A stretch of DNA of 64,000 nt from Paludibacteraceae bacterium (GTDB lineage: Bacteria; Bacteroidota; Bacteroidia; Bacteroidales; Paludibacteraceae). The DNA is taken from NCBI GenBank assembly GCA_024693065.1, contig JAILLP010000023.1, forward strand, positions 124,001 to 188,000. Reading direction: 5' to 3'. The position numbers and the translations under genes are program-made. The notes under the pieces were generated by a model, which searched no databases, had not been told where the DNA came from, and was given only the letters and a program-made list of their open reading frames with translations. Below are positions 1-9,522 of this stretch, one piece after another (positions within the stretch are counted from its first letter, which is position 1; every line of letters starts with the position of its first letter).

Positions 1-953
1 AGCGAGAGCCCTATGATGGTCAGGATGAAGGCGGCGAACGGGAATGCATAACGCTTCTCGTACTCCAGCTCGAAGTTCTTGATGTTGCCGATGCCTCGTG
101 TCCTTTGCCGTTCTATGTAGACCTTCAACTCTTTGTTGTTCATCTGTTCTTGCATACCTGGGAAGATGAAGAAATCGTCGGGTATGATGTTGAGGGTCAC
201 GTTCATGGTGTCTCCTTTCGTGATGGATTCGTACAATCCGTCGAAGTCACGTTTGGTGTAATTGACGTAATGCCAGGAGTGTTCTCCATCCCAGAAAATG
301 TTTTGGGCCGTGATGCGGGAGACGATGGATTTATCTTTATAGACATCCATGGAGACGCGGTGCCCCTTGTTCAATTCCCTGTCAAAATAGTCGATGTAGA
401 GGATTTCGTTAGGTGAGACCTCCATTTGTACTTTCAGGACGTTGTCCTTCTTCTTTTTCTTTATATATTCCTCTTGGAAATCTATACGTTCCACATTTGC
501 GGGAGGAATGATATAACCGCTTAGAATGAAGGTCATCAAAGCGATGATTCCAGCGGATATCATGTATGGCCTTGTGATGCGGTAGAAACTGATGCCGGAT
601 GCGTATGTGGCGATGATTTCCGAGTTGTTCGCCAATTTGGAGGTGAAGAAAATCACAGCGATGAAGGTGAACAACGGGCTGAATAGGTTAGCGTAATAAG
701 GGATGAAGTTGAGGTAATAGTTGAATATGATGGCTTTTAGTGGGGCTTCGTGCTCCATGAAGTCATCGATTTTCTCGGAGATGTCAAACACGACCGCGAT
801 GCTGATGATCAGTATGATGGCGAGGAAGAATGCGCCTAGAAATTTTTTGATGATATACCAGTCGTATCGTTTTAGGCGTATGTCATCCCATGAGAACCCT
901 TCTGCTCTGAATTTTTGTTTTATTTCGTTCTCTTGTGTTTCTTGATGCTTCAT
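1..953 (-). CDS. LptF/LptG-family permease (YjgP/YjgQ), partial
   Basis: About 317 codons of the 5' part lie in the window; the 3' end is beyond the left edge. The protein starts MKHQETQENE and has a hydrophobic segment near residues 37-55 (FLGAFFLAIILIISIAVVF), a second near 85-105 and a third near 140-160. A long soluble region with beta-type sequence follows, and another hydrophobic stretch begins at the very edge. This is the layout of LptF/LptG, the inner-membrane parts of the LptB2FG transporter that extracts lipopolysaccharide for export. LptF and LptG cannot be told apart here. The start codon overlaps the tgt stop (ATGA at 950-953), so translation is probably coupled. Pairing of tgt with this permease is common in Bacteroidota, from general knowledge. 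Confidence 0.88.
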   Translation of the reverse strand, partial: MKHQETQENEIKQKFRAEGFSWDDIRLKRYDWYIIKKFLGAFFLAIILIISIAVVFDISEKIDDFMEHEAPLKAIIFNYYLNFIPYYANLFSPLFTFIAVIFFTSKLANNSEIIATYASGISFYRITRPYMISAGIIALMTFILSGYIIPPANVERIDFQEEYIKKKKKDNVLKVQMEVSPNEILYIDYFDRELNKGHRVSMDVYKDKSIVSRITAQNIFWDGEHSWHYVNYTKRDFDGLYESITKGDTMNVTLNIIPDDFFIFPGMQEQMNNKELKVYIERQRTRGIGNIKNFELEYEKRYAFPFAAFILTIIGLS

Positions 954-2080
954 AATCTTACGCTAAGTTGTTTTACCATGGATGCTTTCCAAGAGGAGAA
1001 GTCATCCTCTAAAATATGTTTCCTTGCCTCTTTTACCAGCCAGAGGTAGAAGGCGAGGTTGTGGATGGAGGCTATTTGCAGGGCCAATAGTTCCTCCGCG
1101 ATGAAGAGGTGTCGGAGGTAGGCTCTGCTGTAGGCGGTGTCCACGTAGGAGGCGCCGTCCGCTTCGATAGGGGAGAAGTCGTTCGCCCATTTCAGGTTCC
1201 TCATGTTCATGATTCCCTGTTTGGTGAAAAGCATGCCGTTACGTCCGTTGCGGGTAGGCATGACGCAGTCGAACATATCCACGCCTCTCTCGATGCCCTC
1301 CAGTATGTTGACGGGTGTTCCCACTCCCATTAGGTAACGTGGTTTGTCCGTCGGTAGTATCTCGTTCACCACTTCGATCATTTCGTACATCACTTCGGCA
1401 GGTTCCCCCACCGCCAGTCCGCCGATGGCATTCCCCTCGCGCCCTTGTTCGGCGATGAATTCGGCCGAGCGTTGACGGAGGTCCTTGTAGGTGCATCCCT
1501 GTACGATAGGGAAGAAGGTTTGGCTATAGCCATATTTCGGCTCCGTCTCGTCGAAATGCTTGAGTCCGCGCACCAACCATCGTTGGGTGCGTTCCCAAGA
1601 CTTTTTCGCGTAGTTGTAGTCGGCCGTTCCCGGAGTACATTCGTCGAGCGCCATGATGATGTCCGCCCCGATGATGCGTTGCGTGTCCACCACGTTTTCC
1701 GGTGTGAAGATATGCTTGGAACCGTCGATGTGGGAGCGGAAGGTGCACCCCTCTTCCGTGAGTTTCCTGTTGTCGGATAGGGAGAAGACTTGGAATCCGC
1801 CGCTGTCCGTCAGGATGGGTTTGTCCCACCCGTTGAACTTGTGCAGTCCGCCTGCCTGCTCGAGTATTTTCAGGCCCGGACGGAGGTATAGGTGATAGGT
1901 GTTGCCCAAGATGATCTGGGCTTTTATGTCTTCCTTGATTTCCCTGGTATGGACACCTTTGACAGAGCCTAGGGTGCCGACCGGCATGAATATGGGGGTC
2001 TCGATCTCTCCATGGTCAGTTGTGATGAGACCAGCTCTGGCGTGGCATTTGGCGTCCGTATGTTGTAATTCAAACTTCAT
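950..2080 (-). CDS. tgt: tRNA-guanine transglycosylase
   Basis: A protein of 376 residues, the normal length for bacterial Tgt, which exchanges guanine 34 of GU(N) tRNAs for a queuosine precursor. The general-base aspartate is D92 in TDSGGFQVFS, the substrate pocket GGLAVGE is at 220-226 and the nucleophile is D271 in MFDCVMPTR. The C-terminal zinc site is odd. The family normally has a Cys-x-Cys-x2-Cys cluster plus a histidine, but here the aligned residues are G309, S311 and D314, and only H340 in SIHNL remains. The enzyme therefore probably lacks the structural zinc, while its catalytic residues are intact. The gene lies 13 bp after the LolC/E-type permease and overlaps the LptF/G start. 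Confidence 0.96.
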   Translation of the reverse strand: MKFELQHTDAKCHARAGLITTDHGEIETPIFMPVGTLGSVKGVHTREIKEDIKAQIILGNTYHLYLRPGLKILEQAGGLHKFNGWDKPILTDSGGFQVFSLSDNRKLTEEGCTFRSHIDGSKHIFTPENVVDTQRIIGADIIMALDECTPGTADYNYAKKSWERTQRWLVRGLKHFDETEPKYGYSQTFFPIVQGCTYKDLRQRSAEFIAEQGREGNAIGGLAVGEPAEVMYEMIEVVNEILPTDKPRYLMGVGTPVNILEGIERGVDMFDCVMPTRNGRNGMLFTKQGIMNMRNLKWANDFSPIEADGASYVDTAYSRAYLRHLFIAEELLALQIASIHNLAFYLWLVKEARKHILEDDFSSWKASMVKQLSVRL

Positions 2081-2093
2081 GTCTAGTGTCCTT

Positions 2094-3341
2094 TTAGTCG
2101 AATTTGATCGATTTGATGGGTGATATTTTTGCGATAATATTGGTCGGGATGTGGAGGATGGCCGCGGAGACGAGAATCGTGCAGATGTTCACGATGATGA
2201 TGTGTGTCAGTTCCAGGCGGGCTGGGACGAAACTCACATAGTAGTCGTCCGCATTGAGGGGAAGTATTTGGTGCTCCTGGAGCAGATAGCAGACCGTGAT
2301 GCCGATCACGTTGCCGATCAGAACGCCTTTCCCTATCAGGAAGAATGTGTGATAGAAGAAAATCTTCCAGATGCTTTTGTTGGTCGCCCCCATGGCTTTC
2401 ATCATGCCGATCATGTTGGTGCGCTCGAGGATGAGGATCAGCAGGCCTGAGATGATGGTGAAGCCGGCGACGAGGGTCATGAGTACCAGTATGATGACCA
2501 CGTTCGTGTTCAGCAAGTCTAGCCAGCTGAAGATTTGCGGGTTGATCTGCCTGATGGTCTTCATCAGGTAATAGTTGCCGTTGTTGTCGTATTGGTTGCC
2601 GACGACGTCGAACACTTGTTCCTGTGCGATGTCCAGTCGGTTGAAGTCGTTGATAAGGACTTCAACGCCACTGCATTGGTCGTCTTCCCATCCGTTCAGT
2701 TTCCGCACATGCTTGATGTCGCCTATGATGAAGAGTTTGTCATAGTCCAGGAATCCTGTCTCATAGATACCGCTCACGGTCAGTTGCCTAGCCCGTACTT
2801 TCCCGCCGATGATGAAATAGGTGAGGTATTTGTCGCCCACCTTCAACTCGAGGAGGTTGGCGATCTTCTTTGAAATGATTGTCTGGTTGGTCGTGGCGGT
2901 GTCGTTGACCATGAAAAGTTCTCCTTCCTTCAGGTTGTTGCGGAAGAAGTTCCATTCGTAGTTCTTGTCGATGCCCTTGAGCACGCATCCATGGATGATG
3001 TCGCCCGCCTTCAGGATGCAAGGCTGTGTGGCAAAGTATTGCGCATGCTTGACGTCAGGGAGAGCGTTTAGGGAGTCTATGATGTCCTGCCCGATTTGAA
3101 TGGGCTGGGTTTCATAGGTCTGGTTGCTGACGGAGGAGGAGATTTGTATATGGCTGCCGAAACCGATTAGCTTTTCTCTCACTTCGGCCTTGAATCCGTT
3201 TAGGATGCCGACGGAGATTAGCATGATCATGATGCTCACCGCTATTCCGTTCATCACAATACGCACAATAGGACGAGGAACATTTTTCTCGCCTCTTTTT
3301 TCGAAATGGATGCGTTTCGCGATGAACAGTTCTAAATTCAT
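2094..3341 (-). CDS. FtsX-like ABC permease of the LolC/LolE lipoprotein-release family
   Basis: A protein of 415 residues with the MacB/FtsX layout. One membrane helix lies near residues 27-48, a periplasmic domain covers about 50-270, and three helices near 275-300, 318-345 and 375-400 end the protein. The N-terminal EL-FIAKRIHF motif and the first helix followed by GILNGFKAEVREKL are typical of LolC/LolE, which release lipoproteins from the inner membrane together with the LolD ATPase. No ATPase gene is next to it, which is usual for Bacteroidota. Gaps to the aminotransferase upstream (6 bp) and tgt downstream (13 bp) indicate one operon. Another FtsX-type transporter function cannot be excluded. 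Confidence 0.85.
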   Translation of the reverse strand: MNLELFIAKRIHFEKRGEKNVPRPIVRIVMNGIAVSIMIMLISVGILNGFKAEVREKLIGFGSHIQISSSVSNQTYETQPIQIGQDIIDSLNALPDVKHAQYFATQPCILKAGDIIHGCVLKGIDKNYEWNFFRNNLKEGELFMVNDTATTNQTIISKKIANLLELKVGDKYLTYFIIGGKVRARQLTVSGIYETGFLDYDKLFIIGDIKHVRKLNGWEDDQCSGVEVLINDFNRLDIAQEQVFDVVGNQYDNNGNYYLMKTIRQINPQIFSWLDLLNTNVVIILVLMTLVAGFTIISGLLILILERTNMIGMMKAMGATNKSIWKIFFYHTFFLIGKGVLIGNVIGITVCYLLQEHQILPLNADDYYVSFVPARLELTHIIIVNICTILVSAAILHIPTNIIAKISPIKSIKFD

Positions 3342-3347
3342 GCCATG

Positions 3348-4547
3348 TTAGATAGTTCGACCTGGATAAACTTCCAATGCTTTCTTTAATACGTTCAATG
3401 CCTTTGCCAATTCCTCCTTCTCCAACACGTATGCTACGCGGACTTCGTTCTTCCCTTTGTCTTTTTCTGTGTAGAAGCCTGTCGCAGGAGCCATCATGAC
3501 GGTTTGCCCCTCATATTCGAACTCGTTCAGCAACCAGGCGCAGAACTTGTCGCAGTCGTCAATCGGTAGTCTGGCCACGGTGTAGAAGGCGCCCATCGGT
3601 ATCGGCGTATATACGCCTGGTATTCTATTGAGCCCGTCGATGAGGTATTTGCGTCGCTCCACGTATTCGTTGTACATCTCCAGCATGTATTCCTCCGGTG
3701 TGTCCATGGAAGCCTCCGCTACGATCTGTCCGATCAACGGCGGACTCAGTCTGGCTTGGCAGAACTTCATCACGGCCTTCCTTACCGCTTCGTTCTTGGT
3801 CACGAGGGCGCCGACACGGATGCCACATTCACTGTAACGTTTTGATACAGAATCGAATAGTATAATGTTATCCTCGATACCTTTCAGATGGAAAGCTGAG
3901 ATGTAAGGCGCACCCGTGTAGCAGAACTCACGGTATACCTCGTCGGAGAATAGATACAAATCGTACTTCTTGACGAGGTCGCGGATCTTGTTCATCTCCT
4001 TCTGGTTGTAGAGGTAACCCGTTGGGTTGTTCGGGTTGCAGATGAGGATACCTTTGGTCTTCGGGGTGATCATCTCTTCGAAACGCTCGATGTGGGGTAG
4101 GGCGAAACCTTCCTCAATGGTGGATACGATTGGTTTGACAATCGCTCCGGCGCCTATCGCGAAGGCCGTGTAGTTGGCGTAGGCTGGCTCTGGCACGATG
4201 ATCTCGTCGCCTGGATCCAGACAGGACATGAAGGCGAAGTTCACCGCTTCCGAACCACCACTTGTGATGATGATGTCCTTCTCGTCAACATCTATGTTGA
4301 ATTTCTTATAGTATTCAGCCAATTTGAGACGAAGACTCTTGAATCCGTTGCTTGGACTATATTCAAGGATCTTCCGGTCAATCTTCTTCAGCGTGTCAAG
4401 CGCAATCTGTGGCGTTTTCAAATCGGGTTGTCCGATGTTGAGATGGTACACTTTTACGCCTCTCTCTTTCGCTTTGTCTGCCAGAGGAACTAATTTCCTG
4501 ATTGGTGACTCTGGCATAATCTGACCTCGGTTCGATGTCTGTGGCAT
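3348..4547 (-). CDS. Class I/II PLP-dependent aminotransferase (aspartate-aminotransferase type)
   Basis: A protein of 399 residues with the fold type I aminotransferase signatures. These are NIGQPDLKTP near the N-terminus, the NPNNPTG loop, SDEVYREF with the cofactor-binding aspartate and tyrosine, and the Schiff-base lysine K236 in DSVSKRYSECGIRVG. It should be a cytosolic enzyme moving an amino group between an amino acid and a 2-oxo acid. The exact substrate (aspartate, alanine or aromatic) cannot be read from the sequence. It is the first gene of the minus-strand run aminotransferase, LolC/E-like permease, tgt, LptF/G-like. A TATCTTTG promoter element lies about 70 bp upstream. Confidence 0.93.
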   Translation of the reverse strand: MPQTSNRGQIMPESPIRKLVPLADKAKERGVKVYHLNIGQPDLKTPQIALDTLKKIDRKILEYSPSNGFKSLRLKLAEYYKKFNIDVDEKDIIITSGGSEAVNFAFMSCLDPGDEIIVPEPAYANYTAFAIGAGAIVKPIVSTIEEGFALPHIERFEEMITPKTKGILICNPNNPTGYLYNQKEMNKIRDLVKKYDLYLFSDEVYREFCYTGAPYISAFHLKGIEDNIILFDSVSKRYSECGIRVGALVTKNEAVRKAVMKFCQARLSPPLIGQIVAEASMDTPEEYMLEMYNEYVERRKYLIDGLNRIPGVYTPIPMGAFYTVARLPIDDCDKFCAWLLNEFEYEGQTVMMAPATGFYTEKDKGKNEVRVAYVLEKEELAKALNVLKKALEVYPGRTI

Positions 4548-4615
4548 ATCGTCTTAAATATTACTAGTTTATTCATTCGTCATCGAAGAAATTCAATCCT
4601 TCTTCTTCAGAAGTG

Positions 4616-4623
4616 CAAAGATA
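4616..4623 (-). promoter_or_regulatory. Candidate -7 promoter element for the aminotransferase-tgt operon
   Basis: On the minus strand this octamer reads TATCTTTG, a full match to the Bacteroidota TAnnTTTG element. It lies 69 bp before the aminotransferase start codon. I see no TTTG at the usual -33 distance, so the call rests on the -7 element and its position. Confidence 0.45.
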
Positions 4624-4756
4624 GTAAATCTAATTGCTTTTTGTGATATGGGCGTTTAATTTTTTCTTGTGGAAGAGAGATATTCTAATTAAGGGTTATG
4701 AATTATGAATTGAGAGTTGGCTAAGGATTTTTACACTTGGGGTGATGAATAGGGGG

Positions 4757-5593
4757 CTATTCTTCGATGAGTCCGCCGGTTATGAGAATGCTCTTGGCTC
4801 CCTTGATTCCGCATTTCTGATAGGTGGCATAGGCATTGATGGCTCTCTCCAATATCTTTTGGTTGGACTCTTTCTTGATATACCCTGTGATGGCGTCATG
4901 GATCGTATAGGCTTCGGGCGCCATGAAATGTTTTGTCCAAACTATCGGGTTGACATTGGCCGGCTCCAAATAGGGTGAGAAGTATGTCCTGCTTTTGCAT
5001 GCGAGGATAATCACGTCACGTTTCTTCCCGTCCGTGTTGGTAAATCTGTCGTTTAGGATGTGCTCCATCAAACCGTCGTGCCCGATATAGCTTATTAATT
5101 GCGAGTTGCCGCAGCATCCGATCGTCAGATTGTCGTTGACGTGGACGGTGTCTTTCCATCTTCCGCATGAGCTGGAAAGAAAGTCGGAGATGCATTGCGC
5201 GATGTACTTCCCGTTGTAGGCATCCGCCACCAAGTAATACTTTTGACTGGTGTGCTTGAAAACGAGCCTCTCCATAATCGTGTCGTTGATGGTGTTGGTT
5301 TTCAGTAGTTTCCATTCCGCACTTTTCTTGAAGAAGGTTTTTATTCCATAGCCGCAGCCCCAATAGAGGTTGGTGGAAGGCTTTTGTCCGTTCCCTATGC
5401 TTGCGGGAACTTTCACAATCCCTTGGTTCTCGTTGTCGCAAAGGGCTACGAAGATATGGATGGACTTGTAGGTCGAATCGAATTGGATGTGTTGCTCCCT
5501 CCTTTCCGTAACGGGTGTGCCTGCGAAGGGGTATTGACAGGTGCAGACGAGGAGGAATATGCTGCAGAATAGTAGTCGGATGATTTTGTCCAT
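4757..5593 (-). CDS. Secreted protein of unknown function with caspase-like His and Cys motifs
   Basis: Taken from the ATG at 5593 it has 278 residues and a clean signal peptide (MDKIIRLLFCSIFLLVC). The ATG at 5605 is also possible, and starts at 5623 or 5629 would sit on the promoter element at 5627-5634. The mature part begins with a beta-strand-like IHIFVALCDN, then TNLYWGCGYGIKTFF. Further on come SYIGHDGLMEH and, 27 residues after that histidine, DVIILACKSRTYF. A hydrophobic run ending in His-(x)-Gly, then one ending in Ala-Cys, is the arrangement of clan CD cysteine peptidases (caspases, gingipains, clostripain). The extra residue between H and G and the missing propeptide keep this tentative. 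It is alone between groEL and the aminotransferase operon. I do not recognise a named family. Confidence 0.7.
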   Translation of the reverse strand: MDKIIRLLFCSIFLLVCTCQYPFAGTPVTERREQHIQFDSTYKSIHIFVALCDNENQGIVKVPASIGNGQKPSTNLYWGCGYGIKTFFKKSAEWKLLKTNTINDTIMERLVFKHTSQKYYLVADAYNGKYIAQCISDFLSSSCGRWKDTVHVNDNLTIGCCGNSQLISYIGHDGLMEHILNDRFTNTDGKKRDVIILACKSRTYFSPYLEPANVNPIVWTKHFMAPEAYTIHDAITGYIKKESNQKILERAINAYATYQKCGIKGAKSILITGGLIEE

Positions 5594-5626
5594 ATAGCTT
5601 GCCATGAAAGAGTGAAACAACATCCC

Positions 5627-5634
5627 CAAATATA
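5627..5634 (-). promoter_or_regulatory. Candidate -7 promoter element of the caspase-like gene
   Basis: On the minus strand it reads TATATTTG, matching TAnnTTTG. A transcript starting six or seven bases downstream would begin near 5620, which supports a start codon at 5605 or 5593 rather than at 5623 or 5629. No clear -33 TTTG is visible. Confidence 0.4.
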
Positions 5635-5672
5635 TGAATAAACTCTAAACTTTAAATCCTTAATCCTTGATT

Positions 5673-5732
5673 TTAACTCTTAATTGACTTCGTCGAACTA
5701 TCGTTTCTTAACTCTTAATTCTTAACTCTTAA
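5673..5732. repeat. Three copies of the 11-mer TTAACTCTTAA
   Basis: Perfect copies lie at 5673-5683, 5708-5718 and 5722-5732, the last two only 14 bp apart. They sit between the groEL terminator and the promoter of the next minus-strand gene. No function can be assigned; they may be a slipped A+T-rich repeat or a binding site. Confidence 0.6.
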
Positions 5733-5735
5733 CTT

Positions 5736-5769
5736 AAAAAAGAAAAGGGCCATCCGATTCGGACGACCC
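5736..5769 (-). terminator. Intrinsic terminator of groES-groEL
   Basis: The minus-strand RNA forms an 11-bp stem (GGGUCGUCCGA with UCGGAUGGCCC, loop of one base, so the top pair probably opens), followed by a U-rich tract, complement of 5736-5746. Two pairs are G-U and exist only in the minus-strand RNA, so the element is directional. It lies 28 bp after the groEL stop. Confidence 0.8.
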
Positions 5770-5796
5770 TTCCCGTATGAGATATAATGTGGTGGA

Positions 5797-7479
<1,683 letters not shown>

Positions 7480-7749
7480 TTAGATGATTGCGAGGATGTC
7501 GCTTTGGCGCATGATGAGGTATTTCTCACCGTCCAACTCCAATTCAGTGCCAGCGTACTTGCCGTACAATACGGTGTCGCCCACCTTCACGACCATCTCT
7601 TCGTCTTTCGTGCCATTTCCGATGGCAAGGATTTCGCCTCTCAAAGGTTTCTCTTTCGCGGAGTCTGGAATGATGATTCCACTTGCCGTTTTCTCTTCTG
7701 CTGCAGCTGGTTTTACCAAAACTCTGTCTGCCAATGGTTTAATGTTCAT
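7480..7749 (-). CDS. groES: Co-chaperonin GroES (Hsp10)
   Basis: A protein of 89 residues beginning [20 protein letters not shown], the usual GroES start and slightly short of the typical 95 residues. I chose the ATG at 7749. The longer reading frame adds 15 residues encoded by A+T-rich leader DNA that look unlike any GroES. The mobile-loop region ([18 protein letters not shown]) and the [15 protein letters not shown] core are present. It forms the heptameric lid of the GroEL chamber. The leader contains a perfect inverted repeat (7788-7804) and a TTTGGCAC box (7828-7835) rather than the usual TAnnTTTG promoter. Confidence 0.98.
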   Translation of the reverse strand: MNIKPLADRVLVKPAAAEEKTASGIIIPDSAKEKPLRGEILAIGNGTKDEEMVVKVGDTVLYGKYAGTELELDGEKYLIMRQSDILAII

Positions 7750-7787
7750 GATAATTATATTTTTTAGTTTGTTTATATTAATGCTCT

Positions 7788-7804
7788 GACGCATTCGATG
7801 CGTC
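7788..7804. promoter_or_regulatory. Perfect inverted repeat in the groES leader, candidate operator
   Basis: GACGCAT and ATGCGTC are 7-bp arms separated by TCG. The repeat lies 38 bp upstream of the groES start codon and downstream of the TTTGGCAC box. It does not match CIRCE, the HrcA site. It could be a repressor site or a short RNA hairpin. Confidence 0.5.
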
Positions 7805-7817
7805 TCACTTATTCCTT

Positions 7818-7835
7818 ATCATAATCTGTGCCAAA
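7818..7835 (-). promoter_or_regulatory. TTTGGCAC box, possible alternative sigma-factor promoter of groES
   Basis: On the minus strand TTTGGCAC is followed after four bases by ATGAT. The first half matches the -24 half of a sigma-54 promoter (TGGCAC). The second half resembles TTGCW only partly and lacks the C at -12. No TAnnTTTG element is seen before groES, so an alternative factor is plausible but unproven. Confidence 0.35.
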
Positions 7836-7932
7836 GTGTCGTCCGCCTTGCTTTGCTGACAAAATCGGTAGTGAGTGGCAGATGTTTCCCTTCCTTGTGT
7901 GTCAATTTGGCAGAGTGGGGTGGACTTGTGCG

Positions 7933-7965
7933 AAAAAAAGGAGGCAACCCGGATGGATTGTCTCC
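7933..7965 (-). terminator. Intrinsic terminator downstream of the DUF2147 gene
   Basis: The minus-strand RNA pairs GGAGACAAUCC with GGGUUGCCUCC across a 4-base loop, with one mismatch, and continues into seven U residues. It lies 32 bp after the DUF2147 stop and separates that gene from groES. Confidence 0.75.
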
Positions 7966-7996
7966 TCGTCTCTGTTATAGGACATGTCGCCTCTGC

Positions 7997-8443
7997 CTAT
8001 TCCAATTTCTTCCAATACACTTTTTCGCTGAAGGGTCCGAACGAGCCTTTCACGCAGAGCGTCTTGGCGTCGCTGAACCAAATGTTGACGGTGAAGGATT
8101 TGCCTCGGGTGGGGTCATATATTTCTCCGTCCGTCCATTTCCCATCCTTGTAGGAGACTTTCTTCACCAGGACGATCTCGCCGGCGGGTGTTTGTCGTTT
8201 CGTTTTGTCGGGGTTCTTCATGTCCGTGCGGAGGTTGCCCTTCTCGTCTTTAGCCTTCTCTATCCAAATGATCTGGGCTTTGTAGGTGTTAGCGCCTGTT
8301 TTGCTGAACCTCACTTTTGATTTGTCACCGTCTTGTTCCACCCAATATGTGCCAATGATTTTGTCGCCTGCGAAATTCTGGGCGATGGATGGTGCGACCA
8401 TCGTGAAGAGACATGCTAATGTAATGATAGTCTGTTTCATCAT
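7997..8443 (-). CDS. Secreted DUF2147-family protein
   Basis: A protein of 148 residues with a signal peptide (MMKQTIITLACLFTMVAPSIAQ) and a single small beta-rich domain. The pattern DKIIGTYWVEQDG ... KVRFSKTGANTYKAQIIW ... NPDKTKRQTPAGEIVL ... DGKWTDGEIYDPTRGKSF is that of DUF2147. The family is exported, widespread in Gram-negative bacteria, and has no established biochemical role. The last residues (GPFSEKVYWKKLE) complete the domain, so the gene is intact. It stands alone, with its own terminator, divergent from pyrF. The second methionine is an equally good start. Confidence 0.88.
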   Translation of the reverse strand: MMKQTIITLACLFTMVAPSIAQNFAGDKIIGTYWVEQDGDKSKVRFSKTGANTYKAQIIWIEKAKDEKGNLRTDMKNPDKTKRQTPAGEIVLVKKVSYKDGKWTDGEIYDPTRGKSFTVNIWFSDAKTLCVKGSFGPFSEKVYWKKLE

Positions 8444-8604
8444 ATTGCTAAAGTTTGATTTTAGTTGCTTACGAATCGCAAATTTAGGCTTTCCGATGGA
8501 TTTCGAACGCTTCGAGAGGTGCTCTATGCTTAAAAAATATTAATGGATTGAATGTTTTGACGTTTGGGAGGTTCCCATTACTTTGAAATAAGGCGGCGAC
8601 CTAA

Positions 8605-8634
8605 TTGTAAATTCACAAATTAGCCTTATTTTTG
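8605..8634 (+). promoter_or_regulatory. Bacteroidota-type promoter of pyrF
   Basis: TTG at 8605-8607, a 19-bp spacer, then TATTTTTG at 8627-8634, matching the -33/-7 consensus with ideal spacing. It lies 41 bp before the pyrF start codon. Confidence 0.7.
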
Positions 8635-8675
8635 CAAAGCAATATTTAAAAACATTTTTAGACTTAACAATAGAG

Positions 8676-9512
8676 ATGACAAGAGAAGAATTGTTTGAGA
8701 ATATCATGCGCAAAAGATCGTTCCTTTGCGTTGGTTTGGATACGGACGTGAATAAGATTCCGGAGTTCCTGTTCGACAGGGAAGGTGATTTGGACCCTAT
8801 TTTTGAGTTCAACAAGTCCATCATCGACGCCACAGCCGAGTATTGCGTGGCCTACAAACCTAATTTGGCATTCTACGAGAGCCTCGGGTTGCAGGGATGG
8901 GATGTCTTGGAACGTACGGTCGACTACATCCGTGAGAAGTACCCAGACCAATTCTTGATCGCCGATGCCAAGCGTGGGGATATCGGTAACACCTCCACGA
9001 TGTACGCGAGGACTTTCTTCGGGGCTTTGGATTTCGATTCCGTGACGGTGGCTCCTTATATGGGAGAGGACTCCGTCTCACCTTTCCTTACTTACGAAAA
9101 CAAGTGGGTGACGTTGTTGGCCCTCACCTCCAACAAGGGTGCGTTCGATTTCCAGTTCATGGAGGACAAAGAGACCGGCGACCGCCTTTTCGAGAAAGTT
9201 TTGAAGACCTCCCTGAAGTGGGGCAACGAAGATAACATGATGTATGTGGTCGGCGCCACGAAGGCGGAGATGTTGGCGGATATCCGTAAGATCATTCCGA
9301 ACCACTTCCTTTTGGTGCCAGGTATCGGTGCGCAGGGAGGAAGTCTCGCCGATGTTGTTAAGCATGGTATGAACAAGCAGTGCGGACTGTTGGTGAACTC
9401 TTCTCGCGCGATACTCTACGCCTCCAATGGTGAGGACTATGCCCAAGCTGCGGCAGCCGAGGCGAAGAAGGTGCAACAACAGATGAGCGAGTTCCTGAAG
9501 TCTTTGGAATAA
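8676..9512 (+). CDS. pyrF: Orotidine 5'-phosphate decarboxylase
   Basis: A protein of 278 residues, the longer bacterial form of this enzyme, which converts OMP to UMP in the last step of pyrimidine synthesis. The catalytic array is present as D97, K99 and D102 in [13 protein letters not shown], preceded by [10 protein letters not shown] phosphate-binding loop follows in [17 protein letters not shown]. The start codon is supported by the promoter at 8605-8634. It is followed 10 bp later by the HD hydrolase gene and is probably cotranscribed with it. Confidence 0.97.
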   Translation: MTREELFENIMRKRSFLCVGLDTDVNKIPEFLFDREGDLDPIFEFNKSIIDATAEYCVAYKPNLAFYESLGLQGWDVLERTVDYIREKYPDQFLIADAKRGDIGNTSTMYARTFFGALDFDSVTVAPYMGEDSVSPFLTYENKWVTLLALTSNKGAFDFQFMEDKETGDRLFEKVLKTSLKWGNEDNMMYVVGATKAEMLADIRKIIPNHFLLVPGIGAQGGSLADVVKHGMNKQCGLLVNSSRAILYASNGEDYAQAAAAEAKKVQQQMSEFLKSLE

Positions 9513-9522
9513 TCCCTTAGGA

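Noticed and set aside
7788-7804. CIRCE element before groES
   Set aside because: The inverted repeat GACGCAT-TCG-ATGCGTC differs in sequence and spacing from TTAGCACTC-N9-GAGTGCTAA.
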